A stretch of DNA of 64,000 nucleotides from NCBI GenBank assembly GCA_003210075.1, contig QCNR01000006.1:1-64000 (forward strand), written 5' to 3'. This DNA comes from Pelagibacteraceae bacterium AG-426-G09. Lineage in GTDB: Bacteria > Pseudomonadota > Alphaproteobacteria > Pelagibacterales > Pelagibacteraceae. A program made the position numbers and the translations under genes. Numbering within the stretch: position 1 is the first letter of the stretch; each line of letters starts with the position of its first letter. The notes beneath the pieces were generated by a model that saw only the letters and a list, made by a program, of their open reading frames with translations, was not told the DNA's origin and did not search any database. Shown one piece after another: positions 53,910 through 61,488 of the stretch.

Positions 53910-54778
53910 TTTTTTAAAACTCTTCCAGCTATAGCACTTAATTTTTCAATTGTATTTTTAGTTCTTTTTTCGGGTGATGTAATAATTGCAACATCTAAAC
54001 AATTATTAGTTGGATCTTTAGGGTCAATGTTATTTTCGAAATTATCTATTAAATTTTTAATCATATTTTTAGCTTTAGCTGCATTGCCTAAAAGAACCTT
54101 AATAACTTGTTGAACATCAACATTTGCATGGTCTGGGTGCCAACAATCATAGTCAGTAACCATTGAAACTGATGCATATCTTATTTCAGCTTCCCTTGCT
54201 AATTTTGCTTCAGGCATATTAGTCATTCCTATTACATCGGCTTTCCAAGATCTGTATAAATTAGATTCTGCTAATGTAGAAAACTGAGGGCCCTCCATAA
54301 CAACATAAATTCCACCCCTTTGATATTCAATTTTTTCTTTTTTGATTGCTTCTTCGCATGCGTTCATCAATCCATTGGATGTGGGATGAGCCATTGAAAC
54401 ATGAGCTACTATCTCATCATCAAAGAAAGTTTTATTTCTAGCGAAAGTTCTATCTATGAATTGATCCACAATTACAAATTTACCAGGTGGTAATTCTTCT
54501 TTTAGAGAACCAACAGCTGATACTGATACAATATCAGTGATACCCAGTTGTTTAAGTGCACTTATATTTGCTCTAAAATTTATATTAGAAGGATTAATAA
54601 AATGTCCTTTTCCATGTCTTGGTAAAAAATAAACCTCCTTATCATTATAGTTAGTCTTTAAAATTTGATCCGAAGGTTTTCCCCAAGGTGTTTTAATTTC
54701 CAATAATTCTCTCTCCTTGAACTCTTCAACATCATAAAGGCCACTTCCACCTATTATTGCTAATTTATTTTTTGACAT
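53906..54778 (-). CDS. mtnP: S-methyl-5'-thioadenosine phosphorylase
   Basis: MtnP phosphorolyses MTA to adenine and methylthioribose 1-phosphate. The 290-aa protein shows AIIGGSGLYDVEEF at residue 8 (phosphate site), YFLPRHGKGHFINPSNINFRANI near residue 50, VVMEGPQFSTLAESNLYRSW near residue 185 and GMTNMPEAKLAREAEI near residue 208, with DYDCWH near residue 226, fitting MTAP rather than purine nucleoside phosphorylase. It is the first gene of the five-gene operon and divergent from apt, with 39 bases between starts. Confidence 0.95.
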   Translation of the reverse strand: MSKNKLAIIGGSGLYDVEEFKERELLEIKTPWGKPSDQILKTNYNDKEVYFLPRHGKGHFINPSNINFRANISALKQLGITDIVSVSAVGSLKEELPPGKFVIVDQFIDRTFARNKTFFDDEIVAHVSMAHPTSNGLMNACEEAIKKEKIEYQRGGIYVVMEGPQFSTLAESNLYRSWKADVIGMTNMPEAKLAREAEIRYASVSMVTDYDCWHPDHANVDVQQVIKVLLGNAAKAKNMIKNLIDNFENNIDPKDPTNNCLDVAIITSPEKRTKNTIEKLSAIAGRVLKK

Positions 54779-54817
54779 ATATAAATAATTTAAAATTTAT
54801 TATATAACTCAACTACA

Positions 54818-55345
54818 ATGAATCTTAAAGAATATATTAGATCGATACCTGATTATCCAAAAAAGGGAATTTTATTTAGAGATATAACAACTTTAATTAA
54901 GAATGAAAAAGCTTTTGAAAAAACAATAAATCAAATTATAAAAATATTAGAAAATTATAAATTTGACAAGATTGCAGCTATTGAGTCTAGGGGTTTTGTT
55001 TTTGCATCAGCAGTTTCATATTTATTAAAGAAACCATTTATTTTATTAAGAAAGAAAAATAAATTACCAGCCGAAAGATATTCTGTTGATTTTGAACTTG
55101 AGTATGGAACGGCTACAATAGAAATGCATAAAGATTCTGTTTCCAAAGATGAGAAGATAGTAATAATTGATGATTTAATTGCAACTGGAGGAACCGCTGA
55201 AGCTGGAGCTAAAATAATTGAAATGGGACATGGTAGAGTTGAATTATTTATATTTGTAATAAACTTATTTGATCTTGGTGGATGTGATAAACTTATTGAA
55301 AAAGGTTATAAAGTTGAGAATTTGATTGAATTTCCTGGACACTAA
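54818..55345 (+). CDS. apt: Adenine phosphoribosyltransferase
   Basis: The 175-aa enzyme converts adenine and PRPP to AMP. It has YIRSIPDYPKKGILFRDITTLIKN at residue 5, IAAIESRGFVFASAVSYLL near residue 52 and the PRPP-binding IVIIDDLIATGGTAEAG near residue 109. Lying head to head with mtnP, it recovers the adenine released from MTA, so the shared 39-base spacer may coordinate both. The stop overlaps the convergent glycosyltransferase stop by four bases. Confidence 0.97.
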   Translation: MNLKEYIRSIPDYPKKGILFRDITTLIKNEKAFEKTINQIIKILENYKFDKIAAIESRGFVFASAVSYLLKKPFILLRKKNKLPAERYSVDFELEYGTATIEMHKDSVSKDEKIVIIDDLIATGGTAEAGAKIIEMGHGRVELFIFVINLFDLGGCDKLIEKGYKVENLIEFPGH

Positions 55346-56202
55346 TCTTTAGGTCTTAGAAATGATTTTTTTCCTGTCATTGAAGAAAATAATCCATGAA
55401 ATCGCATTTTATAAATTGTTTTATTATGCTTATTAAAAGTCAGTGTGTAAAATAAATATTTTAAGGATGATGAAATCAGATTGCTTGAAGTTTTAAATAA
55501 TGCTGAAAGATATCCAAAATGTTTCCTATTAAAATAAAACTTTGACCACATCCAATGCCAATTTCTTATATATTCAAGATTATTAGATTTATCTAATTTA
55601 GTAGAATATGAACCTATATGGTTTATCTCAGAGGAATTAATAATAAATATTTTTTCGTTTTTCTTTCTTTGTCTAAGACATAAGTCTGTATTCTCAAGAT
55701 ATAAAAAAAAGTTTTCATCAAAATATTTTTCATTACTAAATTTCGATTTATTTATTAACATCGAGAAACCATCGATACTATCCACCTCTAATATCTCATT
55801 ATTTATACTTTGATATTTTTTTTTTATTTGATAATTAGGAAAATTTTTATTATCATTAATTGGTGATAATATTGAAAAATCATCAATGTGTTTAATCGAC
55901 TCAATTAAATTAGCAAACGTATCAGATTTAAAAGTTACATCAGGGTTTAAAATAAACACATAATTAGTATCCGCTTTCATAATACCTAAATTATTTGATG
56001 CACCCATGCCTATATTTTCATTCAGTACCACCTCAATATTGTCATATTTGGTCTCTAAATCCCTTTTTAATTCTTTATCAAATGAATTTTCTATAATTAT
56101 TTTTTTTGAAAATTTTGGTAATGAATCAATACAATTATATATGACTTTGTTTGCTTTATAACTGACAATGATAAATGTTATTTCATTTGAATTTAATTTC
56201 AT
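55342..56202 (-). CDS. Glycosyltransferase family 2
   Basis: The protein has the GT-A core: ITFIIVSYKANKVIYNCIDSLPKF near residue 8, VVLNENIGMGASNNLGI near residue 57, NYVFILNPDVTFKSD near residue 80 with a DxD-type acidic site, and FLYLENTDLCLRQRKKNEKI near residue 165, the pattern of rhamnosyltransferases. ATG 56202 (MKLNSNEITF, 286 aa) is preferred to the TTG at 56214. It sits beside the rfbBAC dTDP-sugar genes on the other strand, so a 6-deoxyhexose donor is plausible. Acceptor unknown. Confidence 0.87.
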   Translation of the reverse strand: MKLNSNEITFIIVSYKANKVIYNCIDSLPKFSKKIIIENSFDKELKRDLETKYDNIEVVLNENIGMGASNNLGIMKADTNYVFILNPDVTFKSDTFANLIESIKHIDDFSILSPINDNKNFPNYQIKKKYQSINNEILEVDSIDGFSMLINKSKFSNEKYFDENFFLYLENTDLCLRQRKKNEKIFIINSSEINHIGSYSTKLDKSNNLEYIRNWHWMWSKFYFNRKHFGYLSALFKTSSNLISSSLKYLFYTLTFNKHNKTIYKMRFHGLFSSMTGKKSFLRPKD

Positions 56203-56249
56203 AGTATTTAACAAGTATACTTAATTCATTTATTGATGTAAAAAAAATA

Positions 56250-57269
56250 ATGAAAAAAATATTGGTAACAGGTGGATTAGGCTTTATTGGGAGTAATTTA
56301 ATAAAATTATTACTTCGAAAAAAAAATAAAGTAACAAATATTGATAAAGTTACATATGCATCAAATTTTTATAATACAAAAGAAATTTCTAATAGTGCAA
56401 ATTATAAATTTATTAAATGCGATCTTAATAATAAAAAAAAATTAAAACAAATCATTAATAGAGTTCGACCAAATGTTATTTTTAATTTAGCAGCAGAAAC
56501 CCACGTTGATAGATCAATAGATGGTCCTAAAAATTTTATAGAATCAAATATAATTGGCACATTTAACTTATTAGAAATAATTCGAACTTTAAAAAATAAA
56601 ATAAAACTTATTCATATATCTACTGATGAAGTATATGGAGATGTATTAAAGGGAAGATCTAGAGAAGATGATGCGTACAAGCCAAGTTCACCCTATTCTG
56701 CCTCAAAAGCTGCATCTGACCATTTAGTTCATTCATATATAAGAACATATAATATTCCTGCTATAATCACTAATTGTTCAAACAATTATGGACCAAGACA
56801 ACATCCAGAAAAATTAATACCAAAACTAATTTACAATATTTTAAATAATAAAAAATTACCAATTTATGGAAAAGGGAAAAATTCAAGAGAATGGATATAT
56901 GTGGATGATCATTGTGAGGCCTTAATCAAAGTTAGTAAAAATGGAAAAGTAGGTGAGTTTTATAATATAGGATCAAATTATAATATTGATAATTTAACTG
57001 TAGTAAAAAAACTTCTTCTTGTAGCAAAAAAGAAAATTAAGATAGGCAAGCTGGTAAAAATTAAATTTGTAAAAGATAGGCCAGGTCATGATGTCAGATA
57101 TGCTATTGATAGTAGTAAAATAAAAAATAAATTAAAATGGATACCACAAATTAATTTTCAAAAAGGGTTGGAAAAAACGTTTGATTGGTATTTTAATAAT
57201 CAAAAATACTATTCGAAACTTAGGAAAAAAGATATTACAAGGAGAATTGGAATAAAAAATGATAAATAA
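56250..57269 (+). CDS. rfbB: dTDP-glucose 4,6-dehydratase
   Basis: The 339-aa extended SDR makes dTDP-4-keto-6-deoxyglucose. It has the NAD motif VTGGLGFIGSNLIKLL at residue 5, NLAAETHVDRSIDGPKNFIESNIIGTF near residue 79, the catalytic triad in STDEVYGDVLKG near residue 130 and YSASKAASDHLV near residue 157, and NYGPRQHPEKLIP near residue 185. The TDEVYGD and THVDRSI motifs are diagnostic of RmlB. It overlaps rfbA by 11 bases. Confidence 0.96.
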   Translation: MKKILVTGGLGFIGSNLIKLLLRKKNKVTNIDKVTYASNFYNTKEISNSANYKFIKCDLNNKKKLKQIINRVRPNVIFNLAAETHVDRSIDGPKNFIESNIIGTFNLLEIIRTLKNKIKLIHISTDEVYGDVLKGRSREDDAYKPSSPYSASKAASDHLVHSYIRTYNIPAIITNCSNNYGPRQHPEKLIPKLIYNILNNKKLPIYGKGKNSREWIYVDDHCEALIKVSKNGKVGEFYNIGSNYNIDNLTVVKKLLLVAKKKIKIGKLVKIKFVKDRPGHDVRYAIDSSKIKNKLKWIPQINFQKGLEKTFDWYFNNQKYYSKLRKKDITRRIGIKNDK

Positions 57270-58125
57270 AGCAATTATTTTAGCTGGTGGTATGGGTAGC
57301 AGAATGAGTCCACTTACAAAGGCTGTAAATAAACAATTATTACCAATTTATGATAAACCGTTAATTTTTTATCCACTTTCTGTTTTAATGTTAGCAAAAA
57401 TAAAAAATATTTTAATTATTGTAAATAAGGGACAACTGGAACAATATAAAAAAATAATACCTAACGGAAAAAATTTAGGAATTAAAATTACATACGCAGA
57501 ACAAGATAAGCCAAGAGGTCTTCCTGATGCTTTTGTTGTAGGTGAAAAATTTATAGCGAATAACAATGTAGCTTTAATACTTGGAGATAACTTCTTTTAT
57601 GGTCAAAGTTTCACAAATCAATTGTTAGAATCAGCAAAATTAAATTCTGGAGCAAAAGTATTCTTATATAAAGTATCTAATCCTGAGAGTTATGGTGTAG
57701 CAAAAATTAACAAAAATAATAAGATAATATCAATTAAAGAAAAACCGAAAAAATTCTTCTCAGATTTTGCAATCACTGGCTTATATTTTTTTGATAAAAA
57801 AGTAGTTAAATTTTCAAAAACATTAAAGCCATCTAAAAGAGGAGAGGTTGAAATTACAGATTTATTAAACAAGTATAAAAAATCTGGTAAACTTAAAGCT
57901 GGTTTTATTGGAAGAGGTGGTGCTTGGTTAGATACTGGAACAATTGATGATTTTTATAAAACAAGCGCTTTCGTGTCATCAATTGAAAATAGACAGGGAC
58001 TTAAAATCGCCTGCTTAGAGGAGATTGCACTTATGAATAAATGGATTGGAAAAAATGAAATAAAAAAATCAATAAAATTTTATGGAAATTGTAATTACTC
58101 TCAGTATTTAAAAAATTTAATATAA
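57259..58125 (+). CDS. rfbA: Glucose-1-phosphate thymidylyltransferase
   Basis: The 288-aa nucleotidyltransferase joins glucose 1-phosphate to dTTP. It opens with KAIILAGGMGSRMSPLTKAVNKQLLPIYDKPLIFYPL, the nucleotide-binding signature, and has QDKPRGLPDAFVVGEKFI near residue 82, LILGDNFFYG near residue 108, EKPKKFFSDFAITGLYFFD near residue 160 and GRGGAWLDTGTIDDF near residue 219. It is translated after rfbB by an 11-base overlap and runs directly into rfbC with no spacer. Confidence 0.96.
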   Translation: MINKAIILAGGMGSRMSPLTKAVNKQLLPIYDKPLIFYPLSVLMLAKIKNILIIVNKGQLEQYKKIIPNGKNLGIKITYAEQDKPRGLPDAFVVGEKFIANNNVALILGDNFFYGQSFTNQLLESAKLNSGAKVFLYKVSNPESYGVAKINKNNKIISIKEKPKKFFSDFAITGLYFFDKKVVKFSKTLKPSKRGEVEITDLLNKYKKSGKLKAGFIGRGGAWLDTGTIDDFYKTSAFVSSIENRQGLKIACLEEIALMNKWIGKNEIKKSIKFYGNCNYSQYLKNLI

Positions 58126-58656
58126 ATGAAGTTAATAAAAACAAATTTTAAAGGTCTTAATATTTATAAAAAAAAATATTTTAAGGATAGCAGAGGATAC
58201 TTTTTAGAATTATATAAAAAAAAAATTATAAATAAAAATTTTCCATTTACTTGTATTTCTTTTTCAAAAAAAAATGTGATTAGGGGACTTCATTTACAAA
58301 CCAAAAATGCACAAGGAAAATATATTTCTGTTCTAAAAGGCAAAGTTTTAGATGTTGTTTTGGATTTAAGAAAAAATTCAAAAACATTTGGTAAACATTT
58401 TAAAATTGTTTTAAGTGAAAAAAACTCAACCTCTATATTTGTCCCCGAAGGATTTGCTCATGGTTTTTGTGGTTTAGATAAAGAGAATTATCTTTTGTAC
58501 AGCTGTTCAAATTATAGAAATAAAAAGGCTGAACTAGGTATTAAGTGGGATGATAAAGATCTTAAAATAAAATGGCCCAATATTAAACCAATTGTATCCT
58601 CAAAAGATAAAAAAAATATTTCCTTTAAGGATTATAAAAAAAAATTTATAAAATAA
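58126..58656 (+). CDS. rfbC: dTDP-4-dehydrorhamnose 3,5-epimerase
   Basis: The 176-aa cupin epimerises dTDP-4-keto-6-deoxyglucose at C3 and C5 on the way to rhamnose. Signatures are FKDSRGYFLELYKK near residue 20, FSKKNVIRGLHLQTKNAQGKYISVLKGKVLDVVLDLRKNS near residue 45 (catalytic His in RGLHLQ) and FVPEGFAHGFCGL near residue 105. The order is rfbB-rfbA-rfbC without rfbD; the RmlD-like protein at 7570 may supply it. The stop lies six bases from the convergent tRNA-Met. Confidence 0.94.
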   Translation: MKLIKTNFKGLNIYKKKYFKDSRGYFLELYKKKIINKNFPFTCISFSKKNVIRGLHLQTKNAQGKYISVLKGKVLDVVLDLRKNSKTFGKHFKIVLSEKNSTSIFVPEGFAHGFCGLDKENYLLYSCSNYRNKKAELGIKWDDKDLKIKWPNIKPIVSSKDKKNISFKDYKKKFIK

Positions 58657-58661
58657 ATTAT

Positions 58662-58738
58662 TGGTAGCGGGAAGTGGGATCGAACCACTGACCTCGGGCT
58701 TATGAGTCCCGCGCTCTAACCAACTGAGCTACCCCGCC
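58662..58738 (-). tRNA. tRNA-Met (anticodon CAT), elongator type or Ile2
   Basis: On the minus strand a 77-nt cloverleaf: acceptor GGCGGGG with TCCCGCT (G-T pairs at both ends), GCTC/GAGC D stem, anticodon loop CTCATAA, GTTCGATCC T arm and encoded CCA. It lacks the initiator traits, so it is an elongator Met tRNA or the Ile tRNA read as CAU before lysidine modification. The anticodon stem has an A-G mismatch next to the loop. Confidence 0.93.
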
Positions 58739-58813
58739 GTAAATAATTGTTGATTTATACTACTTTTAAATTTTGTTGCAAACAAGTTTTGGCTAAAATT
58801 TTTACTCAGACTA

Positions 58814-59368
58814 TCAGTAAGTATCTATAGATCCAATTATATTATAATTTTTATTTGTAACTATTATTTCACCTGACGAAACCCCAATATTTAACATTTC
58901 CGAAATAACTACGTAATGTGTAACTAGTATTAAATTTTTTGTTCCATTCCATTCATTTATATATTTTCGTAAATCTTTTAATTGGCTCTTTTTATATTTA
59001 TAAAACTTTTCATCATAAAATGAATTTAATGCACTGAATGTATTATAATTATTAAAAGCATGTTTTGCAGTATCCTTGCACCTGCACCACTCACTAGATA
59101 ATACTCTATAGATTGGTATATTGTTTATTTTAAAAAAATCTCCAATTCTTTTAGACTGTTCAATTCCAATTTCATTTAAATTCCTTTGAGTTTTACAGTC
59201 ATTTAAATCTATATTATCAGGATCACCACTTCCTGGGGCGAGAGCATGTCTTATAAAAACTATGTTTCCTCCAGATTGTAATTTTGAGATTAATTCATCA
59301 TTAGAAAATGTGGATGGTGGAAAAATTATAGATAGAATAAAAGATAATATTAAAATAAAATATTTCAC
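58814..59368 (-). CDS. Secreted histidine phosphatase family protein
   Basis: The 184-aa protein begins with a signal peptide (MKYFILILSFILSIIFPPSTFS) and then NIVFIRHALAPGSGDPDN, the RHA/RHG-type phosphohistidine motif, with RVLSSEWCRCKDTAKHAF and LILVTHYVVISEML bearing the second His. It is a periplasmic member of the phosphoglycerate mutase-like superfamily; the substrate is unknown. The start is GTG, only two bases from the ATG of the divergent uracil-DNA glycosylase gene, so each promoter must lie inside the other gene. Confidence 0.85.
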   Translation of the reverse strand: MKYFILILSFILSIIFPPSTFSNDELISKLQSGGNIVFIRHALAPGSGDPDNIDLNDCKTQRNLNEIGIEQSKRIGDFFKINNIPIYRVLSSEWCRCKDTAKHAFNNYNTFSALNSFYDEKFYKYKKSQLKDLRKYINEWNGTKNLILVTHYVVISEMLNIGVSSGEIIVTNKNYNIIGSIDTY

Positions 59369-59370
59369 AT

Positions 59371-60045
59371 ATGAATCTTAATCTAAGTTCTTTAAATAAC
59401 AAAATAATTAAGTGTAGAGCCTGCCCTAGGTTAATAAAATTTAGAAATAAAATAGTTAAAAATAAAAGAAAACAATTTAAAAACGAGACTTATTGGGGAA
59501 AACCAATAACAGGTTTTGGGGATCCTAAAGGAAAGATTCTATTTGTCGGATTGGCTCCAGCTGCACATGGTGGTACAAGAACGGGCAGAGTGTTTACAGG
59601 TGATAAGTCGTCAGACTTTCTATATAAATGTTTATTTAATGCAAAAATTTCAAATCAAAGTACATCAGATCATATTAATGATGGATTAAAACTTAAAAAT
59701 GCGTTTATTACACCTGCTCTTAAATGTGTTCCTCCTGAAGATAAACCTTTGAAGATTGAATTAGATAATTGTTCTAAATTTTTTAATAATGAATTAAATA
59801 TTTTAAAAAATCTTAAGGTAGTTGTAGCCTTAGGAAAAATTGCATTTGATACATGTAAAATTTTTTATAGCGAAAAATTTGAAATATCAAAACATGTACA
59901 GTTTGGTCACGGAAAAACATATAAATTAAAAAATGGAGTAAATTTAGTTGGGTGTTATCACCCAAGTCCAAGAAATGTAAATACTGGTCGTATTAATGAA
60001 AAAATGATGACACAGCTATTTCAAAAAGTAAAAAGGTTGGATTAA
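59371..60045 (+). CDS. Uracil-DNA glycosylase, family 5 (UdgB)
   Basis: The 224-aa protein has the iron-sulfur family UDG signature: CRACPRL near residue 15 and two later Cys (ALKCVPPEDK, DNCSKF) as four cluster ligands, motif I GLAPAAHGGTRTGRVFTGD near residue 66, and motif II YHPSPRNVNTGR near residue 190. The polar Asp of family 1 is missing in GLAPAAHGG, as is usual for family 5. It removes uracil or deaminated bases from DNA. The stop overlaps the convergent YbgC gene by four bases. Confidence 0.92.
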   Translation: MNLNLSSLNNKIIKCRACPRLIKFRNKIVKNKRKQFKNETYWGKPITGFGDPKGKILFVGLAPAAHGGTRTGRVFTGDKSSDFLYKCLFNAKISNQSTSDHINDGLKLKNAFITPALKCVPPEDKPLKIELDNCSKFFNNELNILKNLKVVVALGKIAFDTCKIFYSEKFEISKHVQFGHGKTYKLKNGVNLVGCYHPSPRNVNTGRINEKMMTQLFQKVKRLD

Positions 60046-60440
60046 TTTTCTAATTTTTTCTTAAGATCTTCAGGAATTTTTGAAGGTTTCCCGTTTTTAT
60101 CAACAGATACTAAATGAATTTCTGCATCTGATATAATTTCATTATTTCTTAAAATACTTTGTTTCATCAAAAAAGATGTTTTGGTAAATGATTTAATTTC
60201 TGAAATAATTTCTAGCGTATCTTCAAATTTTGCTGGTTTTTTATATTCAATATTGCACGATTTAACTATTAGTAAAACTCCAAATCGTTCAAGTATAGAT
60301 GAATTAGTATAACCCAAAGAGTATATAGCTTCTGATCTGGCACGCTCTAAAAATTTTAAATAATTAGCATAATAAACAACTCCACCCGCATCTGTGTCCT
60401 CGTAATAAATTTTAAGTGTAAAACTAAATTTTTTTGCCAT
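60042..60440 (-). CDS. YbgC/4-hydroxybenzoyl-CoA thioesterase family protein
   Basis: A 132-aa hotdog-fold acyl-CoA thioesterase. The active-site region YYEDTDAGGVVYYANYLKFLERARSEA (residues 12-38) contains the catalytic Asp and the conserved Tyr-rich helix of YbgC, and AEIHLVSVDKNGKPSKIPEDLKKKL ends the fold. YbgC is normally encoded with the Tol-Pal envelope system and acts on short acyl-CoA or phospholipid precursors; no tol genes are near here. Substrate unknown. Confidence 0.88.
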   Translation of the reverse strand: MAKKFSFTLKIYYEDTDAGGVVYYANYLKFLERARSEAIYSLGYTNSSILERFGVLLIVKSCNIEYKKPAKFEDTLEIISEIKSFTKTSFLMKQSILRNNEIISDAEIHLVSVDKNGKPSKIPEDLKKKLEN

Positions 60441-60477
60441 AACTAATAATATTAATTATATTGAAAATAAATTTTAT

Positions 60478-60618
60478 ATGAAAGTTTTTATTATTTGGTT
60501 ATTTGGAGTGATTTTGTGGAACTTTGGATACCCTGCCGCCTCTCCCTTGGAAGATGTAATAGCTGCTGTAGTATTATCTTTTATCAGCATGTATCTTAAA
60601 AAGTTTATTAAAAATTGA
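60478..60618 (+). CDS. Small single-pass membrane protein, 46 aa (missed by ORF track)
   Basis: The ORF is ATG to TGA, 47 codons, reading MKVFIIWLFGVILWNFGYPAASP then LEDVIAAVVLSFISMYLKKFIKN. Two hydrophobic stretches (residues 3-15 and 26-40) surround an FGYPAASP turn. It fills the gap between the YbgC and DUF3047 genes exactly and ends one base before the DUF3047 stop. The antisense 60-aa ORF is a shadow of it. Protein-like composition and codon use support it; the function is unknown. Confidence 0.65.
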   Translation: MKVFIIWLFGVILWNFGYPAASPLEDVIAAVVLSFISMYLKKFIKN

Positions 60619-61269
60619 TCAATTAGATGAAAAATAAATATTTTGATAATAGGCAATAGATCTCAATTTTGAATTATCAGTATCTGCCATTATAGCCACT
60701 CCATTTATCTCATTTACATCTAAATCATGAAATTGTTTAAAATGGTTTTTTACATTTACTTTTACTGTAACCCACTCATTTAAATTATCTATAGTTGTGG
60801 ACAATACAAAATCTATTGATTTTTTAGTATAGGGGCTGGGATGTGAATTATTTACTTCTTCATTGCTAGAAAAAACATAATTCATTGCTCTATTTGATAA
60901 AGCTGTAGCGCCTGTTTTTTTTACAACAAACACTCTAGCTGCATAATCGTGCCCCTTTTTACTCTTTTCATTGATTCCTCTAAGGTCTTTTTCCACCTTC
61001 CAAGTTATGTTTAAGAAGGGAGTCTTGTTAAGGTCTATTTTAATTTCTTTTCCGAGGCCAGATGCAGCATTATCTGCTACAGCTTTTAAAAAGTTTCCAT
61101 TTTCGTTGGATCCTAAAAAATACTGTGTTTTTGAGTCTGCTCCTCTCACTTTCCTAACCTCCAAAGTGCTTAATTCTTCTTTGGTGAACTCAAAGACTTT
61201 AATTTCCTCTGCCGACAATGGAGTGACTAGTAGAACAAATGAAATTAATATTTTGAAAATTTTTTTCAT
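60619..61269 (-). CDS. DUF3047 secreted protein
   Basis: ATG 61269 gives MKKIFKILISFVLLVTPLSAEEIKVF, a clear signal peptide, so the ORF-track start 16 residues upstream is rejected; the mature protein is about 197 aa. The body matches DUF3047: PFLNITWKVEKDLRGINEKSKKGHDYAARVFVVKK near residue 77 and NYVFSSNEEVNNSHPSPYTK near residue 127. It is periplasmic or cell-surface and has no known function. The family is common in marine proteobacteria. It converges on the 46-aa membrane protein with no gap. Confidence 0.82.
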   Translation of the reverse strand: MKKIFKILISFVLLVTPLSAEEIKVFEFTKEELSTLEVRKVRGADSKTQYFLGSNENGNFLKAVADNAASGLGKEIKIDLNKTPFLNITWKVEKDLRGINEKSKKGHDYAARVFVVKKTGATALSNRAMNYVFSSNEEVNNSHPSPYTKKSIDFVLSTTIDNLNEWVTVKVNVKNHFKQFHDLDVNEINGVAIMADTDNSKLRSIAYYQNIYFSSN

Positions 61270-61350
61270 ATTTTTAAAAAAAATTCTTAATACATTATTT
61301 TGACAAAATTTAAACATCCAAAAATCAACTTTGATCAGTATATATTAAGT

Positions 61351-61488
61351 ATGAAGACAATTTCGATTTTTATACTTCTTATATATTGGTCAATAATGAT
61401 TCTAGCCCCTGTTATGTCTAAAGATATAAAATTTAGTAGAGCAAAAATAAACCAAATCAAGATAGTTGAGCAAAAACCACGTGGTTAA
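61351..61488 (+). CDS. Small exported or membrane protein, 45 aa
   Basis: The track begins this frame at 61300, but ATG 61351 gives MKTISIFILLIYWSIMILAPVMSKDIKFSRAKINQIKIVEQKPRG: a Lys-preceded 18-residue hydrophobic helix with an A-P-V-M-S end like a signal or anchor, then a basic tail. It lies between two minus-strand genes and overlaps the SDR stop by four bases. I do not recognise a family; function unknown. It may be a lineage-specific small protein. Confidence 0.55.
   Translation: MKTISIFILLIYWSIMILAPVMSKDIKFSRAKINQIKIVEQKPRG

Noticed and set aside
60474-60656. 60-aa minus-strand ORF
   Set aside because: It is the shadow of the plus-strand 46-aa protein and also overlaps the end of the DUF3047 gene.
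61270-61317. Upstream ATG of the DUF3047 gene
   Set aside because: The sixteen extra residues would place a signal peptide inside the protein; the ATG at 61269 gives a normal one.
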